From NCBI RefSeq assembly GCF_017308985.1, contig NZ_JADWPE010000006.1, positions 310,001 to 374,000 of the forward strand: a stretch of 64,000 nucleotides of DNA. Direction: 5' to 3'. Shown here one piece after another: positions 53,536-63,551 of the stretch. The notes under the pieces are model-generated. The model was not told the origin of the DNA. It ran no database searches and saw only the letters and a program-made list of their open reading frames with translations. A program made the position numbers and the translations under genes. The DNA comes from Lysobacter changpingensis (GTDB lineage: Bacteria; Pseudomonadota; Gammaproteobacteria; Xanthomonadales; Xanthomonadaceae). Within the stretch, counting starts at the first letter, position 1. The number at the start of each line of letters is the position of its first letter.

Positions 53536-55877
53536 AGCTTTCGAAACGTTTCCTTCCATACCTTCTTCGGAGCGCTCGCGATAGCACCGCCAGCCTTCGA
53601 TATAGCCTCATCCATGCTGTCGCCAATATCCTTGATGCCTTTACCGAAGCCCTCGAGGATATCGCCAGCCCCTTCCAACAGGTCTCCAGAGAACTCAAAT
53701 GCGTCTTCGGCAAAGCGAACCTGGAACTTGAGAACGTCGAGGTGCTTGTCGGCAATGTCGGCGACGACAGAGTTTGGTCCAATGTCAGGCAAGCCTAACG
53801 CCCGTACAAAGCGACGAATCTCGTTGTTTCTGCCGAAGCAATTCCCGTCAGCAAATCTAACGTTCTTACATTGGATGAACTCCTGGAGCGCAAGGCGTCC
53901 GCCGGAGCAAGTAGCAAATGTAATTGGCTCGCCGCCGGATGCGACCGCGCACTGTAGCAGTATCTGCTGACTCGGATTGAGGCCCGGACTCGCTACGCAA
54001 ACACCAGTTCCCAAAGGATCTCCTTGCGCTTGGATCGCGCATGCCGCTAGCCGGCCAAGGTCGCCACCAAGGCCCAGCGACACCTCTTTCAATGCAGAGC
54101 ATGTTGCGAACGACTCCATCGAATCAGAGTTGGTTTGGGCGCACTCGGCAGCCCCGCGCAGATTCTCTGGAATGCTCGGGCCTGCCATGCAGAGCGCCAT
54201 CTGCGCATTACTGGCCTTGTGCTTGGTTGTGCACTCTAGGACCTCTGCGGCCCTTTGTGCGTCGCCGCCAAGAGCGCGCAATGCACAGGACTGAAGGCCC
54301 CCGGCAGTCTTGCTGACTCTATACCCTTCAATGCAAGCGACAAGATCGGGTGGTACTTCAGACCTCGCTGCGCACCATGCCGTGGCTTTCAGGTCGCTCG
54401 CGTTCTCTTGATAGCAGACTAGCCCTGGCGCGTTTCCAGCGACGCATTCTGAGAGAAGCGAGTTTCTATCCGACGCGTTTCGCGTAATGCACTCCAGAGT
54501 CTTCGAGCTTTCGGAGTTGAGCACCTTCTTGAGAGTGCATTGCATGGCGAGCTGCTGATAGCGTTCATCTGAATTCGCTCCCTGCGAATCCAACGCGCAT
54601 TGCTTGGCAACCAGTTCATACGTATCAAAGTCGACGTCGCTGACGCGAGGAAGACGTGTGTTGCTCGCGAGCTTCTTAACGTCAAAGCTTTCCGTGATCT
54701 GAAGTACGTTGGCCATGGCGCCAGTGGCAATCGCTGGCATGCAACGGTCGCCTGTCAGACATTTCCCAATGTCAGCATCAGTCACGACGTATCCAGAACA
54801 TGAGGCGATCTTTCCTAGGCTAAGACCATCGAGTCGCTTCAGGCGAACGCACTCCACTATCCGCGTTCGAGCCACTTCGTCGGAGATCGAGAGCAGTGCT
54901 TGATTGCCCCGTGGGAGGGTTGAAGCTGCGTACATGGGTGATTGGATAAGATCGATAACGCGGGCTGCGCTTTCCTGGGTTAGACCAATGGTCGTTGGCA
55001 CGCTGGACGATATGGAAACCGCAAGGCCGTTGCCCTTGGATTCCTTGCGCTTCCTGAGAATCTGGACCAGTGCTTCGAACTGCCGAAGTCGTGAGGCTTC
55101 ATCGATTTTGGGCCAGTCAGCTGCGCCGGGAGCGGTTGATGTCTGTGCAGGTACGACGTCTCCCGGCTCCGCGGCGCCGACATGCCACCATTCGTCATGC
55201 GGTCGAGCGCCGCGGCTTTGGCTCCATGCATACAACTGTGTGTACCCGTATTCACGGACCTTTATCCGGCCGCTACCTTCAAGCCCCTTCATGTTGCAGG
55301 GGTGCCGATCTTCTCGCGGCGTGGGCACGGGGCATCGGCGGAGTGAGATCAGAAGCCGCGCCTGCTTGCGAATGGCTTCAGGGACGATCACGTTTCCGCA
55401 GTGGATATGAAGTCTGTTCCTAACTGCATCTGGCTGGCTGCGGAGCCATGAATCCACTAGACCGATACGACGCTTGGTCTCTTTAGTGACTGCCGCAGCG
55501 CTCAGCTCATGTGAGGTAGGTTCAGCGGCGTACTCCCGAGCAAGATCGATCGCCACGGTGTCTGCGCGGGGGATCGAACCTGAATCGTAAGGAAGGTCGT
55601 TCTGCGGGTCTGCGAGGATGTCGGTTAGCCGACTGCCCCATGTGCCGAGGGCATAGCGGGTGCAATTCTCTAGCCCGGTCTTCGCCTGCTGCGACAGGGA
55701 GGCGGGCTCGGGAAGAGCAAGTCCAGCTACTACCAGCTCGTAGACTGGGCTCTTGCTGACTGGGTCGAACCCAGCTTCCACGGCGGCGATGGGATACTGC
55801 GCCATCAAACGGTCTGCGTTTGCGGGGTGGGCCGCAATCAGCAGAAGCAAGAACACTCCTAGGCTACTCCTCGACAT
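53532..55877 (-). CDS. Large exported Cys-rich repeat protein
   Basis: 781 residues from ATG 55877 (AAGG upstream; a GTG eight codons earlier is possible). A signal peptide ends at about residue 21 (AAHPANA). The N-terminal 380 residues are mixed. From about 460 to 680 the protein has helical repeats with paired cysteines spaced 14 apart (488/502, 549/563, 579/593, 613/627, 643/657). The C-terminus is an amphipathic Gly-rich segment (EFSGDLLEGAGDILEG, FGKGIKDIGDSMDEA). No family recognised; could be an exported effector or structural surface protein. Not GC-rich like the chromosome; part of the island. Confidence 0.78.
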   Translation of the reverse strand: MSRSSLGVFLLLLIAAHPANADRLMAQYPIAAVEAGFDPVSKSPVYELVVAGLALPEPASLSQQAKTGLENCTRYALGTWGSRLTDILADPQNDLPYDSGSIPRADTVAIDLAREYAAEPTSHELSAAAVTKETKRRIGLVDSWLRSQPDAVRNRLHIHCGNVIVPEAIRKQARLLISLRRCPVPTPREDRHPCNMKGLEGSGRIKVREYGYTQLYAWSQSRGARPHDEWWHVGAAEPGDVVPAQTSTAPGAADWPKIDEASRLRQFEALVQILRKRKESKGNGLAVSISSSVPTTIGLTQESAARVIDLIQSPMYAASTLPRGNQALLSISDEVARTRIVECVRLKRLDGLSLGKIASCSGYVVTDADIGKCLTGDRCMPAIATGAMANVLQITESFDVKKLASNTRLPRVSDVDFDTYELVAKQCALDSQGANSDERYQQLAMQCTLKKVLNSESSKTLECITRNASDRNSLLSECVAGNAPGLVCYQENASDLKATAWCAARSEVPPDLVACIEGYRVSKTAGGLQSCALRALGGDAQRAAEVLECTTKHKASNAQMALCMAGPSIPENLRGAAECAQTNSDSMESFATCSALKEVSLGLGGDLGRLAACAIQAQGDPLGTGVCVASPGLNPSQQILLQCAVASGGEPITFATCSGGRLALQEFIQCKNVRFADGNCFGRNNEIRRFVRALGLPDIGPNSVVADIADKHLDVLKFQVRFAEDAFEFSGDLLEGAGDILEGFGKGIKDIGDSMDEAISKAGGAIASAPKKVWKETFRKL

Positions 55878-56182
55878 TGCCAGGGCCTTGAGATTTGCCA
55901 CCGAAGTTCAAGTGGCTCCGAAGGATGGGAAGCGCTTTCTCGTGACTCGATGTAACTAGGTCCGTGTAGTTGGCAACGAGCGAACCTTGCGAGCGCGGCC
56001 ACCCTCTGCCAGGTTCCGATGGTCGCAAGGTGTACTGTTAATGGCTCGAAACTTGACGGGCTTGTCATGTCGCTCCAAGGGGCCGATTCAAGAGGCCCAT
56101 TTCCGACGAACGGTCGGTCCCGTGCTGCGCGCACCACGTTATGAACGATCGTGCATTTGCGCACAGTCCTGAGAGGTTGCGT

Positions 56183-56458
56183 ATGAAGACCGTGATGGCA
56201 CTATTGATACTGCTAGTTGCGCTCCCTTCGATAGCGGCCTCAGAAGGGGCTACGGCTATCTCAACCGGCAAGAGTAAGCTGGAAGCGTGCAGTAACGCGA
56301 AGGCGCAGGCCGCTCAGCAATGTACAAGCGGAAAGGCGAAGTCATATGGCGAATGTAGCTGCGAGGAGGGCACATTCGCTGGAGGTGACAAGCATCAGTG
56401 CTCCGTGGATGTTGCCTGTGCCGATAACGCAGAGAAGAAGGATAAGAACGGTAGGTAG
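56183..56458 (+). CDS. Small secreted Cys-rich protein
   Basis: 91 residues. Signal peptide (1-19, LPSIAASEG), mature part with six cysteines (EACSNA, QQCTSG, GECSCEEG, HQCSVDVAC) and a charged tail (EKKDKNGR). The cysteine number suggests three disulfides. No family recognised. GAGAGG precedes ATG 56183. It is divergent from the Cys-rich operon at 55877. Confidence 0.7.
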   Translation: MKTVMALLILLVALPSIAASEGATAISTGKSKLEACSNAKAQAAQQCTSGKAKSYGECSCEEGTFAGGDKHQCSVDVACADNAEKKDKNGR

Positions 56459-58359
56459 GCTCAACCGACCTCTACCACCTGTCTTGGTCGCGAGTGCTCG
56501 GTCCGGGCGCTCGTATCGTCTATGCGCTTGCTGGAAGCGCCCCGGACCGAGCCCACGAGGCGGCGCTCCGCGCAAAGAGCTCGCATCATTCCCCAGACCG
56601 TACGTCGCCGTCTGCGCTTGGACGCAGTTGGCTGAGGGCGACCTCATTCCGGAAAGTGGTCGCTAGCCGAAGCGAGACCGGCGTACGCGCGTGGGGTGTC
56701 GAGATCGCCTTACCCTGCGCCATCAGGTCGGCGAATGGGTCAACGATGCTCAGGCCCACCTCGCCGACTCATACCTCCAAATTCGTCGCCCGAGCCGTCA
56801 TGTAGCGCACAGCCTGCTCCGCGCGTCACGTCACTTCGTAGTGGGCCAGCCCAGGTGCATGCAGGTGAGCCGCGGCCTCTCGCCTGCTAGGGCGAGACGC
56901 CATCACGCACTGGTCGATGCAGAAGCGCTGCGTTGGGCATTCGACGGGGCAATAAATACGAAAGCCAAAGGCATTTGAGGCGACGTCAATGCTTCGGAGG
57001 CACCCGTACTAGCGCTTGCTGGGCGATGGAAGGTATCCGTCTAGTTCCTTCAGCCCCTCATCGCCCTCTTCCCCGCGATTGCTAGGGGATTTGGTCGTCT
57101 CCCGCATCTCCTCAGCACCCAAGCGAAAAAAGGGCGCCGATAACGGCGCATCAGCGTTCCAGTCACGAAGCGACGAACCGCCTGCAATCGAGCTACGACT
57201 GGGTTGAGGCATTCGCCGGTCGAGTCACCTTCGGACAGTTCGCGCTGCTCACCTATCTGCGGCCATTCCTCGAAACGGTGACGAAGGTGGATGAACACCT
57301 TGAGCCTGAGCCTGATGGTCATCGGCGTGACCGGTTTCATCGGCATAGCGGCGATAGGTGTGGTGCTCAAGTTTTATCTCAACCCGGCCCTCATCGCGAT
57401 TCCACTGCTGATGGCCGTGATTGCGATTGCATTCGGTGCATAGGGTATGCGTATTGCCTGCGCGTCCCGGGCGTGCTGGGCGGCGAATACGGCGGAAGTA
57501 ATCTGGTGTATGGCTTGGCTGGCGGCAAGGAGCCCTCACGGTGACTGCCCCGTTTGCCGGGATCTCCGAGACCGTAGCAGTGAACACGTCATAGCCTGCT
57601 CCGACGTTGACCCACACCGCCGGCCGGCGCGACCGCTCGCATTAGCAATGACAATCTCGATAGGCCCCAAGCTTCCACAAAACCCTTGTCGACATCGCCC
57701 GGCGATGCCCGAGCCACGGTACCGCCCGAGACGGGAAGTGACGGCCGGGCTAATCCGATCTACTGCCGACACCTCGCCACACCGGACGGGATTTCCTCGC
57801 GCTCCGCCCGGCTCAACGTTTGCTGCGAGCGTCGGTGTTCCGCATGCGGGGCCTCGACTTTGAAGAGGGGTCGTGGATTACGGATGAGGAGGGGAGGATC
57901 TGTCGGCAAGCGATATGCAACCTGGCTCAGCGCGTCCCTGACGAATCGGATCGTAATATCTCTCTGTGACGAGTGCCCCAGATCGGGGCTTGGCTATCGA
58001 AATGGCTCTTGACAAACCTGCTTTGTGTTCGAATGCTTCGCGCAGGGTCTCACCTAGACGGCTAAAGTCGGGTCGAAATTTTGAAGAGTCGGAAGACGTA
58101 AGCTCAGTCTTCGCGAATCAACCAAGATGGGATGGACGCGTATGGAAACGCATGCCCGAGTGTCAGTATTGCTCAGCTGTAAACCTGCTGAGTCATGCGC
58201 CCACTGTGCGCGTGATTGGGAAGTTCATGCTTCCGCATCCTCGTGATTGAACGGCTCGCCGGAGCAGCTTGAAGATTGCTGCCACTGACACAATGGTTGC
58301 GGGCGGCAGAGGACTCTCGCGGCGCCCTCGACTATGCGGCATCGGACTAAGGAAGATGT
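56459..58359. other. 1.9-kb region with little coding evidence
   Basis: I find no long coding frame on either strand. Short candidates are a two-helix peptide at 57291-57443 (listed separately) and a 41-codon frame at 57844-57969 (MRGLDFEEGSWITDEEGRI start, no ribosome site). A plausible coding remnant lies near 57150-57290 in the frame reading SSYDWVEAFAGRVTFGQFAL. The stretch looks like decayed genes between the island's cargo and the RHS gene. Confidence 0.5.
57291..57443 (+). CDS. Possible small two-helix membrane protein
   Basis: 50 residues, starting MNTLSLSLMVIGVTGFIGIA and ending in AVIAIAFGA. Two hydrophobic helices are separated by LKFYLNPAL. AAGGTGG lies directly upstream of ATG 57291. 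Composition fits a real inner-membrane peptide, but no family is recognised and the surrounding DNA is decayed, so it may be a remnant. Confidence 0.45.
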   Translation: MNTLSLSLMVIGVTGFIGIAAIGVVLKFYLNPALIAIPLLMAVIAIAFGA

Positions 58360-61300
58360 ATGTCAAGGATTAGCGCAAGGACTCGTCAGCAGCTTTCGAA
58401 CTCGGCAAGTAGCATCCTGTGCGCCCTCTTTCGTTGGCCGCGGTTGGCAGCGCATCTTCTCGCTGCAACAGGCCTATCTCTGGTGCCCGCTACTGCATCC
58501 GCGGAGTACATCGAGCAGAAGAATTTCTGTTATGAGTCGCAGTGTTTTGAATCGCTATCTCAAGCCGAGCGTGCAATGCGAACGTCGCTCGCAAGTCAGA
58601 ACGGGGCTCGGTTGAGGCGAATCAAATCCCAAGGTTCGCCAGACGGAAGTGTCGTCTCCTTTAGCTATGCCATGCCTAATGTCGCTCCAAGCTCATATGA
58701 TCCGCCCGCATACAATATCGGAGGATGGAGCGCGGCAAGGGTGGGCTGTACGGCATCTGCTTGGGATTCAAATTCTTGTGCCGACGAGCTGGAAGGGGCT
58801 CAGAAGTTCTTTCAGATGGTGGTTGATGGAAACGCAGGGTGGTGCGATACCTATGATTTCAGGATCATAGGTCAGCACGCGACGCCAGTGTTTGAGGTTT
58901 ATCGCACAAACAACGACGCTATCGGATCCATGGCATTTGGGTTGACCGGAGAGAATGCCCGATCCGGAGAGTACAAAGTCTATTGCTCCGGGTGGGGCAG
59001 TTTGCCGCCAAGGACCGATACTTTTGGGATCTTCAAAGGGCAAAGATTCTATTGTCCCGTTGGCTACGCCGTGATCGCCGGAAGAGAGAGGAAGTACAAG
59101 GACATCGAACCAGTCGCTAGCCCATCGAGAACCATTGACTGGCCGTATGTCTGCGGTAGCGGAGTTCGAGCTACTATCATCGGTATTACAAAGCAGGTGA
59201 AGTCCTGCTCGGCCAATCAGAATCCCTGTCATCCGAGTACCGGAGATAAATCCAGAGCGGAGCATGATTTTGACGCTTTAGGTCTCTCTTTCATCCGCTA
59301 CTACCATTCGTTGCAACAGTTTGACGACCCTTCGCTGGCCCCAGGTTGGAGCCACACATTCAGTGAACGAATCGATGTGCCATCGTTGTACGCTGTCAGT
59401 GCGGAGGGGCACTACGAATCTATCGTCTCAATAGGGAGCGGGCGATATCGTCTGAAAGGAAGCGATGGGCGATACCTGGTTACTGTCAACGCAGGTGGCG
59501 TAGCTCATCGAATGCATGAGCCCGGCGGCATCATCAAAGAGTTCGACTCAAACGGGAGGCTGATTCGGGTTGTCAACACGGCAAGGCCAGGCGTGGACGT
59601 CCGGCTTGAGTACAATGGCGCGTTCCTTTCCAAGGCTATAGGCGCAGATGGAAGAATCCTGGCCTTCCGCTACGAGAATGCGCGGCTCGTGCAAATTGTT
59701 CTTCCCGACGGAGCTGCTGTCGGTTATGGACGTGACAGCGACGAGAACCTTGTTTCGGTACAGATCGCTGGTCGTACAAAGCTTTACAGTTACCACGAGC
59801 CCGGGCTGGCTGAAGAAGTGTTCCGCCACCACCTGACCGGAATCACGTACGAAGACGGTCAAAGGCATGCTTCCTTTGGCTACGACGGATTCGGGAGAGT
59901 CACATCAAGTCGCCTTCATGTAGGGGTAGGGTTTGCCTCGGAGACATCGCTCGCCTACGACGCCGCGAATAAAGTAACTGTCACTTCACCGGCAGGGGTA
60001 CGTACGTACACCATGGGTGCAGGTCCATTCCGTCCTGTGGTAGGCATTGCGAGTGAGGTTGGCTCGATTACGCGCGTTTACAACAGCGATGGAACTCTGC
60101 AGCAGCAGACTGATCGGACGGGCCGCATCACGAATCTCGGGTACGTCGAGGGATACGAGACCTCAAGGCACGAAGCCGCCGGAACCGCTCAGGAGCGAGT
60201 TGTCTCAATTGAACGCAACACAAGCAAGAAGATAACCAAACGTACGGTGCAGGGCCGTATTGCGGGTGTGTTGGTTGAGCAGCTCATGGAGACGTCTAGT
60301 TACGACGGCGCGGGCCGAGTAGTCGCAAGGTGTCTTATTGATCCCGCCGTCCAGGGCGCGATCCACTACTCCTGCGGATCTAGCGCTAGCCCGCCAATTG
60401 GCGTGAGGCAATCTCGGACGACCTATTGTGAGCAATCTGGCGTCGATTCCGGAGCGTGTCCGGTTCTTGGTCTCGTGCTCTCCGTTGACGGAGCGCGTAA
60501 CGGCGCTGACGACGTCACAGCTTACGAGTACTTCGCCGCTGACCATGCCAATTGTGCGGCCTCGCTGATGGCATGCGATTGGCGCAAAGGCGACCTCTGG
60601 AAAGTTACCAATTCCCTCGGCCAGACTACTGAAACCCTGCGCTACGACGGAGCAGGCCGCGCGCTGTCGGTCAAAGATCCTAATGGCGTTATCACAGACT
60701 TCGAGTATCACCCACGTGGATGGCTCGCCGCACGTAAGGTGCGCGGTGCGGACAACGGCACCGAGTCGGATGACCAGATCATGCGCATCGACTACTACCC
60801 TACGGGGCTGGTCAGCAGCACGACTCTGCCAGACGGCAGCTTCACTTCCTACGTGTACGACGCGGCGCATCGGTTGACAAACGTCGTGGATGCCGACGGC
60901 AACGCGATCCACTACACGCTGGACAATGCCGGGAACCGGATCAAGGAAGAGGTGAAGGACAGTGATGGCAGCCTTAAGCGCACGCTTTCGCGGGTGTACA
61001 ACCAGCTGGGCCAATTGCAGATGTCCAAGGATGCCGCCAACCAACCAACAGGCTTCACCTATGACCCGAATGGCAACTTGGACACCGCCTCCGATGCGCT
61101 GGGCCGCGTGTCGGACAGGGACTACGATCCGCTGAACCGGCTGAGCCGGACCCTTCAAGACGTCGCCGGCATCGCCGCCGAGACCAGGTTCAAGTACGAC
61201 GCATTGGACAACCTGACCGAGATTGTCGACCCGAAGGGCCTGAGCACCAAGTACCAGTACAACGCCTTTGGCGACTTGATCCGTCTGGAAAGCCCCGACA

Positions 61301-63252
61301 CGGGTGTGACCACCTATGGCTACGACGCGGCTGGCAACCGTATCAGCGCGCTGGACGCCCGCGGCGAGCAGAGCACCTACAGCTACGATGCGCTCAACCG
61401 GCTCACCGGGATCGCCTACAGCGATGCCGCGCTGAACGTGAGCTACACCTACGATGCAGTGCAGGCGGTATGCGACCCCAACGAGACGTTCGCGATCGGT
61501 CGCCTGACACGGATGGACGACGGCAGCGGCTCCACCCAGTACTGCTACGACCGATTCGGCAATCTGACCCGCAAGGTGCAGGTGACCAACGGCCAGTCCT
61601 TCACGCTGCGATATGCCTACACCAAGGCAGGCCAAGTGGCGGCCATCCAGTATCCGGACGGGATGCTGGTGGACTATGTCCGCGACGGTCTGGGCCGCGC
61701 CACGGAGGTGGGCGTCACGCTGAGCGGCGGAATCCGCCAGGTCCTGCTGACCGGTGCCACCTATCACCCGTTCGGCCCAGTCGCCGGTTGGACGTTCGGT
61801 AACGGACGCACCATGTCCCGTACGCTGGACCTGGACTACAGGCCCAAGACGATCCTGAGCACGGGCACCGGGGCTGGCGGGTTGAACCTTGGCTTCGGCT
61901 GGGACGCGGTTGGCAACCTGGCCAGCCTGCACACCAGCGGACTGGAGCAGCCGCCGCGGATCACCTTCGGCTATGACGCCTTGGGCCGTCTGACGACGTT
62001 CCAGGACGGACCTACCGGAGCGGTCATCGAGCAGTACGCCTACGACGCGACGGGCAACCGCACCAGCTTCACGAACGCCGGCGGCACGCAGCTGTACGAC
62101 TATCCAACCGACAGCCATCGGCTGAGCGCTGTGAACGACGTGGCCCGCAGCTACGACGCGATAGGCAACACCACGTCAATTGGCGGTACGCAGCGTGAAT
62201 TCGCGTACAACGCGGCCGGACGGATGAGTCTAGCGGAGCGCGACAACGCGGTGGTGATGCAATACGGTTACAACGCGAAGGGCGAGCAGGTGCGCAGGTA
62301 CCTGAGCACGAGCAATACCTACGCGGTTCACGACGAGTCAGGGCTAAGGATGGGCGAGTACCACAGTGCCTCCGCGCCTACCCAGCAGATCGTCTGGCTT
62401 GACAGCCTTCCGGTGGGTGTCATTGCCAATGGCCGGATGAACTACGTGGAAGCTGACCATCTGGGCACTCCGCGTACGGTAATCGACGCACAGCTAGATG
62501 TGGCAGTTTGGGAGTTAGCTTTGTCGAGCGAAGCGTTCGGAAATAGTAGTCCCGCCGAAGACCCCGATTTCGATGGAGGCGCATTTCAATTGAATATGCG
62601 CTTCCCGGGGCAGATTTTCGATCCAGCGAGCGGCCTCAACTATAACTACTTCAGAGATTACGATGCTGCTTCTGGTAGGTATATTGAGAGTGATCCGATC
62701 GGTTTGGGGGCATCAATCTCGACCTACTCATATGTCGGCGCTAGCCCCCTCCAGTGGCGAGATCCCAGTGGCCTCGTGCGTTGGGATGGCAGGGCTTTGC
62801 CGTCGAGTGCTGGGGGCCTCGTCGCAGGCGGTTTGTTCGTGTTTGATTTAACTTCTCAATGTGTGAAGGGCAAAAGGGCGCGAGTGCTGGTGCGTGCTTG
62901 GGGCGCTGGCGTCGGTTGGGGGATTAAGTACCTGCCTCCAATCAACATGACAGCGGATAACGTGACGCTTGAAGATCACTTGCCAGAGATATTACCCGCT
63001 AACTTCAACGGCCTCTTCCATACGTTGGGTGTGAGCTTGAATGCACTTAATTGGGGCGCCGGATGTACTGGATATCAGTTAGGCAGTCACTGGACCCCAG
63101 CAGTAACTCGGGGCGTTGTCCCGTGCACCACAGGCGGTGCGGGTCTGGATCTGGGCGCAAATTATCTGGTAGGACAATCGACTCTGGTTCGAGTCAAATG
63201 GAGCCAGTGCGATGAATGTGAGCCAATTGACACGCCATTCGACAGCCTTTGA
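58360..63252 (+). CDS. Sec-exported RHS-repeat protein with variable C-terminal tip
   Basis: 1630 residues. A signal peptide ends near residue 48 (VPATASAEY). The N-terminal domain is Cys-containing, then YD/RHS repeats (many YDxxGN / YDALNRL units, about 500-1400). The RHS core motif (NYFRDYDAASGRYIESDPIG) ends in RDPSGL at about 1468-1472. The last 158 residues after DPSGL are the variable tip, hydrophobic and Gly-rich with four or five cysteines; it matches no toxin that I know. No PAAR or VgrG-like part, so not an obvious T6SS effector. Repeats at about 60,550-62,480 are GC-rich; both ends are AT-richer. AAGGAAG precedes ATG 58360. Confidence 0.9.
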   Translation: MSRISARTRQQLSNSASSILCALFRWPRLAAHLLAATGLSLVPATASAEYIEQKNFCYESQCFESLSQAERAMRTSLASQNGARLRRIKSQGSPDGSVVSFSYAMPNVAPSSYDPPAYNIGGWSAARVGCTASAWDSNSCADELEGAQKFFQMVVDGNAGWCDTYDFRIIGQHATPVFEVYRTNNDAIGSMAFGLTGENARSGEYKVYCSGWGSLPPRTDTFGIFKGQRFYCPVGYAVIAGRERKYKDIEPVASPSRTIDWPYVCGSGVRATIIGITKQVKSCSANQNPCHPSTGDKSRAEHDFDALGLSFIRYYHSLQQFDDPSLAPGWSHTFSERIDVPSLYAVSAEGHYESIVSIGSGRYRLKGSDGRYLVTVNAGGVAHRMHEPGGIIKEFDSNGRLIRVVNTARPGVDVRLEYNGAFLSKAIGADGRILAFRYENARLVQIVLPDGAAVGYGRDSDENLVSVQIAGRTKLYSYHEPGLAEEVFRHHLTGITYEDGQRHASFGYDGFGRVTSSRLHVGVGFASETSLAYDAANKVTVTSPAGVRTYTMGAGPFRPVVGIASEVGSITRVYNSDGTLQQQTDRTGRITNLGYVEGYETSRHEAAGTAQERVVSIERNTSKKITKRTVQGRIAGVLVEQLMETSSYDGAGRVVARCLIDPAVQGAIHYSCGSSASPPIGVRQSRTTYCEQSGVDSGACPVLGLVLSVDGARNGADDVTAYEYFAADHANCAASLMACDWRKGDLWKVTNSLGQTTETLRYDGAGRALSVKDPNGVITDFEYHPRGWLAARKVRGADNGTESDDQIMRIDYYPTGLVSSTTLPDGSFTSYVYDAAHRLTNVVDADGNAIHYTLDNAGNRIKEEVKDSDGSLKRTLSRVYNQLGQLQMSKDAANQPTGFTYDPNGNLDTASDALGRVSDRDYDPLNRLSRTLQDVAGIAAETRFKYDALDNLTEIVDPKGLSTKYQYNAFGDLIRLESPDTGVTTYGYDAAGNRISALDARGEQSTYSYDALNRLTGIAYSDAALNVSYTYDAVQAVCDPNETFAIGRLTRMDDGSGSTQYCYDRFGNLTRKVQVTNGQSFTLRYAYTKAGQVAAIQYPDGMLVDYVRDGLGRATEVGVTLSGGIRQVLLTGATYHPFGPVAGWTFGNGRTMSRTLDLDYRPKTILSTGTGAGGLNLGFGWDAVGNLASLHTSGLEQPPRITFGYDALGRLTTFQDGPTGAVIEQYAYDATGNRTSFTNAGGTQLYDYPTDSHRLSAVNDVARSYDAIGNTTSIGGTQREFAYNAAGRMSLAERDNAVVMQYGYNAKGEQVRRYLSTSNTYAVHDESGLRMGEYHSASAPTQQIVWLDSLPVGVIANGRMNYVEADHLGTPRTVIDAQLDVAVWELALSSEAFGNSSPAEDPDFDGGAFQLNMRFPGQIFDPASGLNYNYFRDYDAASGRYIESDPIGLGASISTYSYVGASPLQWRDPSGLVRWDGRALPSSAGGLVAGGLFVFDLTSQCVKGKRARVLVRAWGAGVGWGIKYLPPINMTADNVTLEDHLPEILPANFNGLFHTLGVSLNALNWGAGCTGYQLGSHWTPAVTRGVVPCTTGGAGLDLGANYLVGQSTLVRVKWSQCDECEPIDTPFDSL

Positions 63253-63269
63253 GCTGCCCCGTAGCAGCT

Positions 63270-63551
63270 CTAAGGCGATCGCAAGAATAGGCGCGTCCTG
63301 CAGCTTACGCACCAACCACCCAAGGGCCAGATCGTAAAGGCTGGACCGATGGATATGTAGCCGACCTTTCTGCCGCAATACGGACATGGCATGTAGGCGG
63401 ATGCGATTGAAGTGATAGCGAAGCCGATGCCGAAGAGGAATATGAGTGTAGTTGCGTCGTAGGCGAGTGAGCCGACAAAGAGAGCGAGGCTGCCCCAAGA
63501 CACCATTCGCATGAATCGATAGTTGCGCAAGCGTTGTAAGTTGAGTGGCAT
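63270..63551 (-). CDS. Small zinc-ribbon membrane protein, convergent to the RHS gene
   Basis: 93 residues. Two hydrophobic helices (about 17-30 and 33-52) are followed by CPYCGRKVG and, 20-odd residues on, GGWCVSCRTRLF, a CxxC...CxxC zinc ribbon. Its stop is 17 bp from the RHS stop on the opposite strand. Immunity partners of RHS tips normally follow on the same strand, so this is only a candidate. No family name can be given. Confidence 0.65.
   Translation of the reverse strand: MPLNLQRLRNYRFMRMVSWGSLALFVGSLAYDATTLIFLFGIGFAITSIASAYMPCPYCGRKVGYISIGPAFTIWPLGGWCVSCRTRLFLRSP

Noticed and set aside
58265-58310. CACTGACACAATGG resembling the inverse of the element's left end (TTGTCAGTGTC)
   Set aside because: Only an 8-base match, no comM sequence beside it; not accepted as the right end.
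60205-62118. A 637-codon minus frame inside the RHS repeats
   Set aside because: Arises from the repeated GC-rich codons of the RHS core; no ribosome site or domain.
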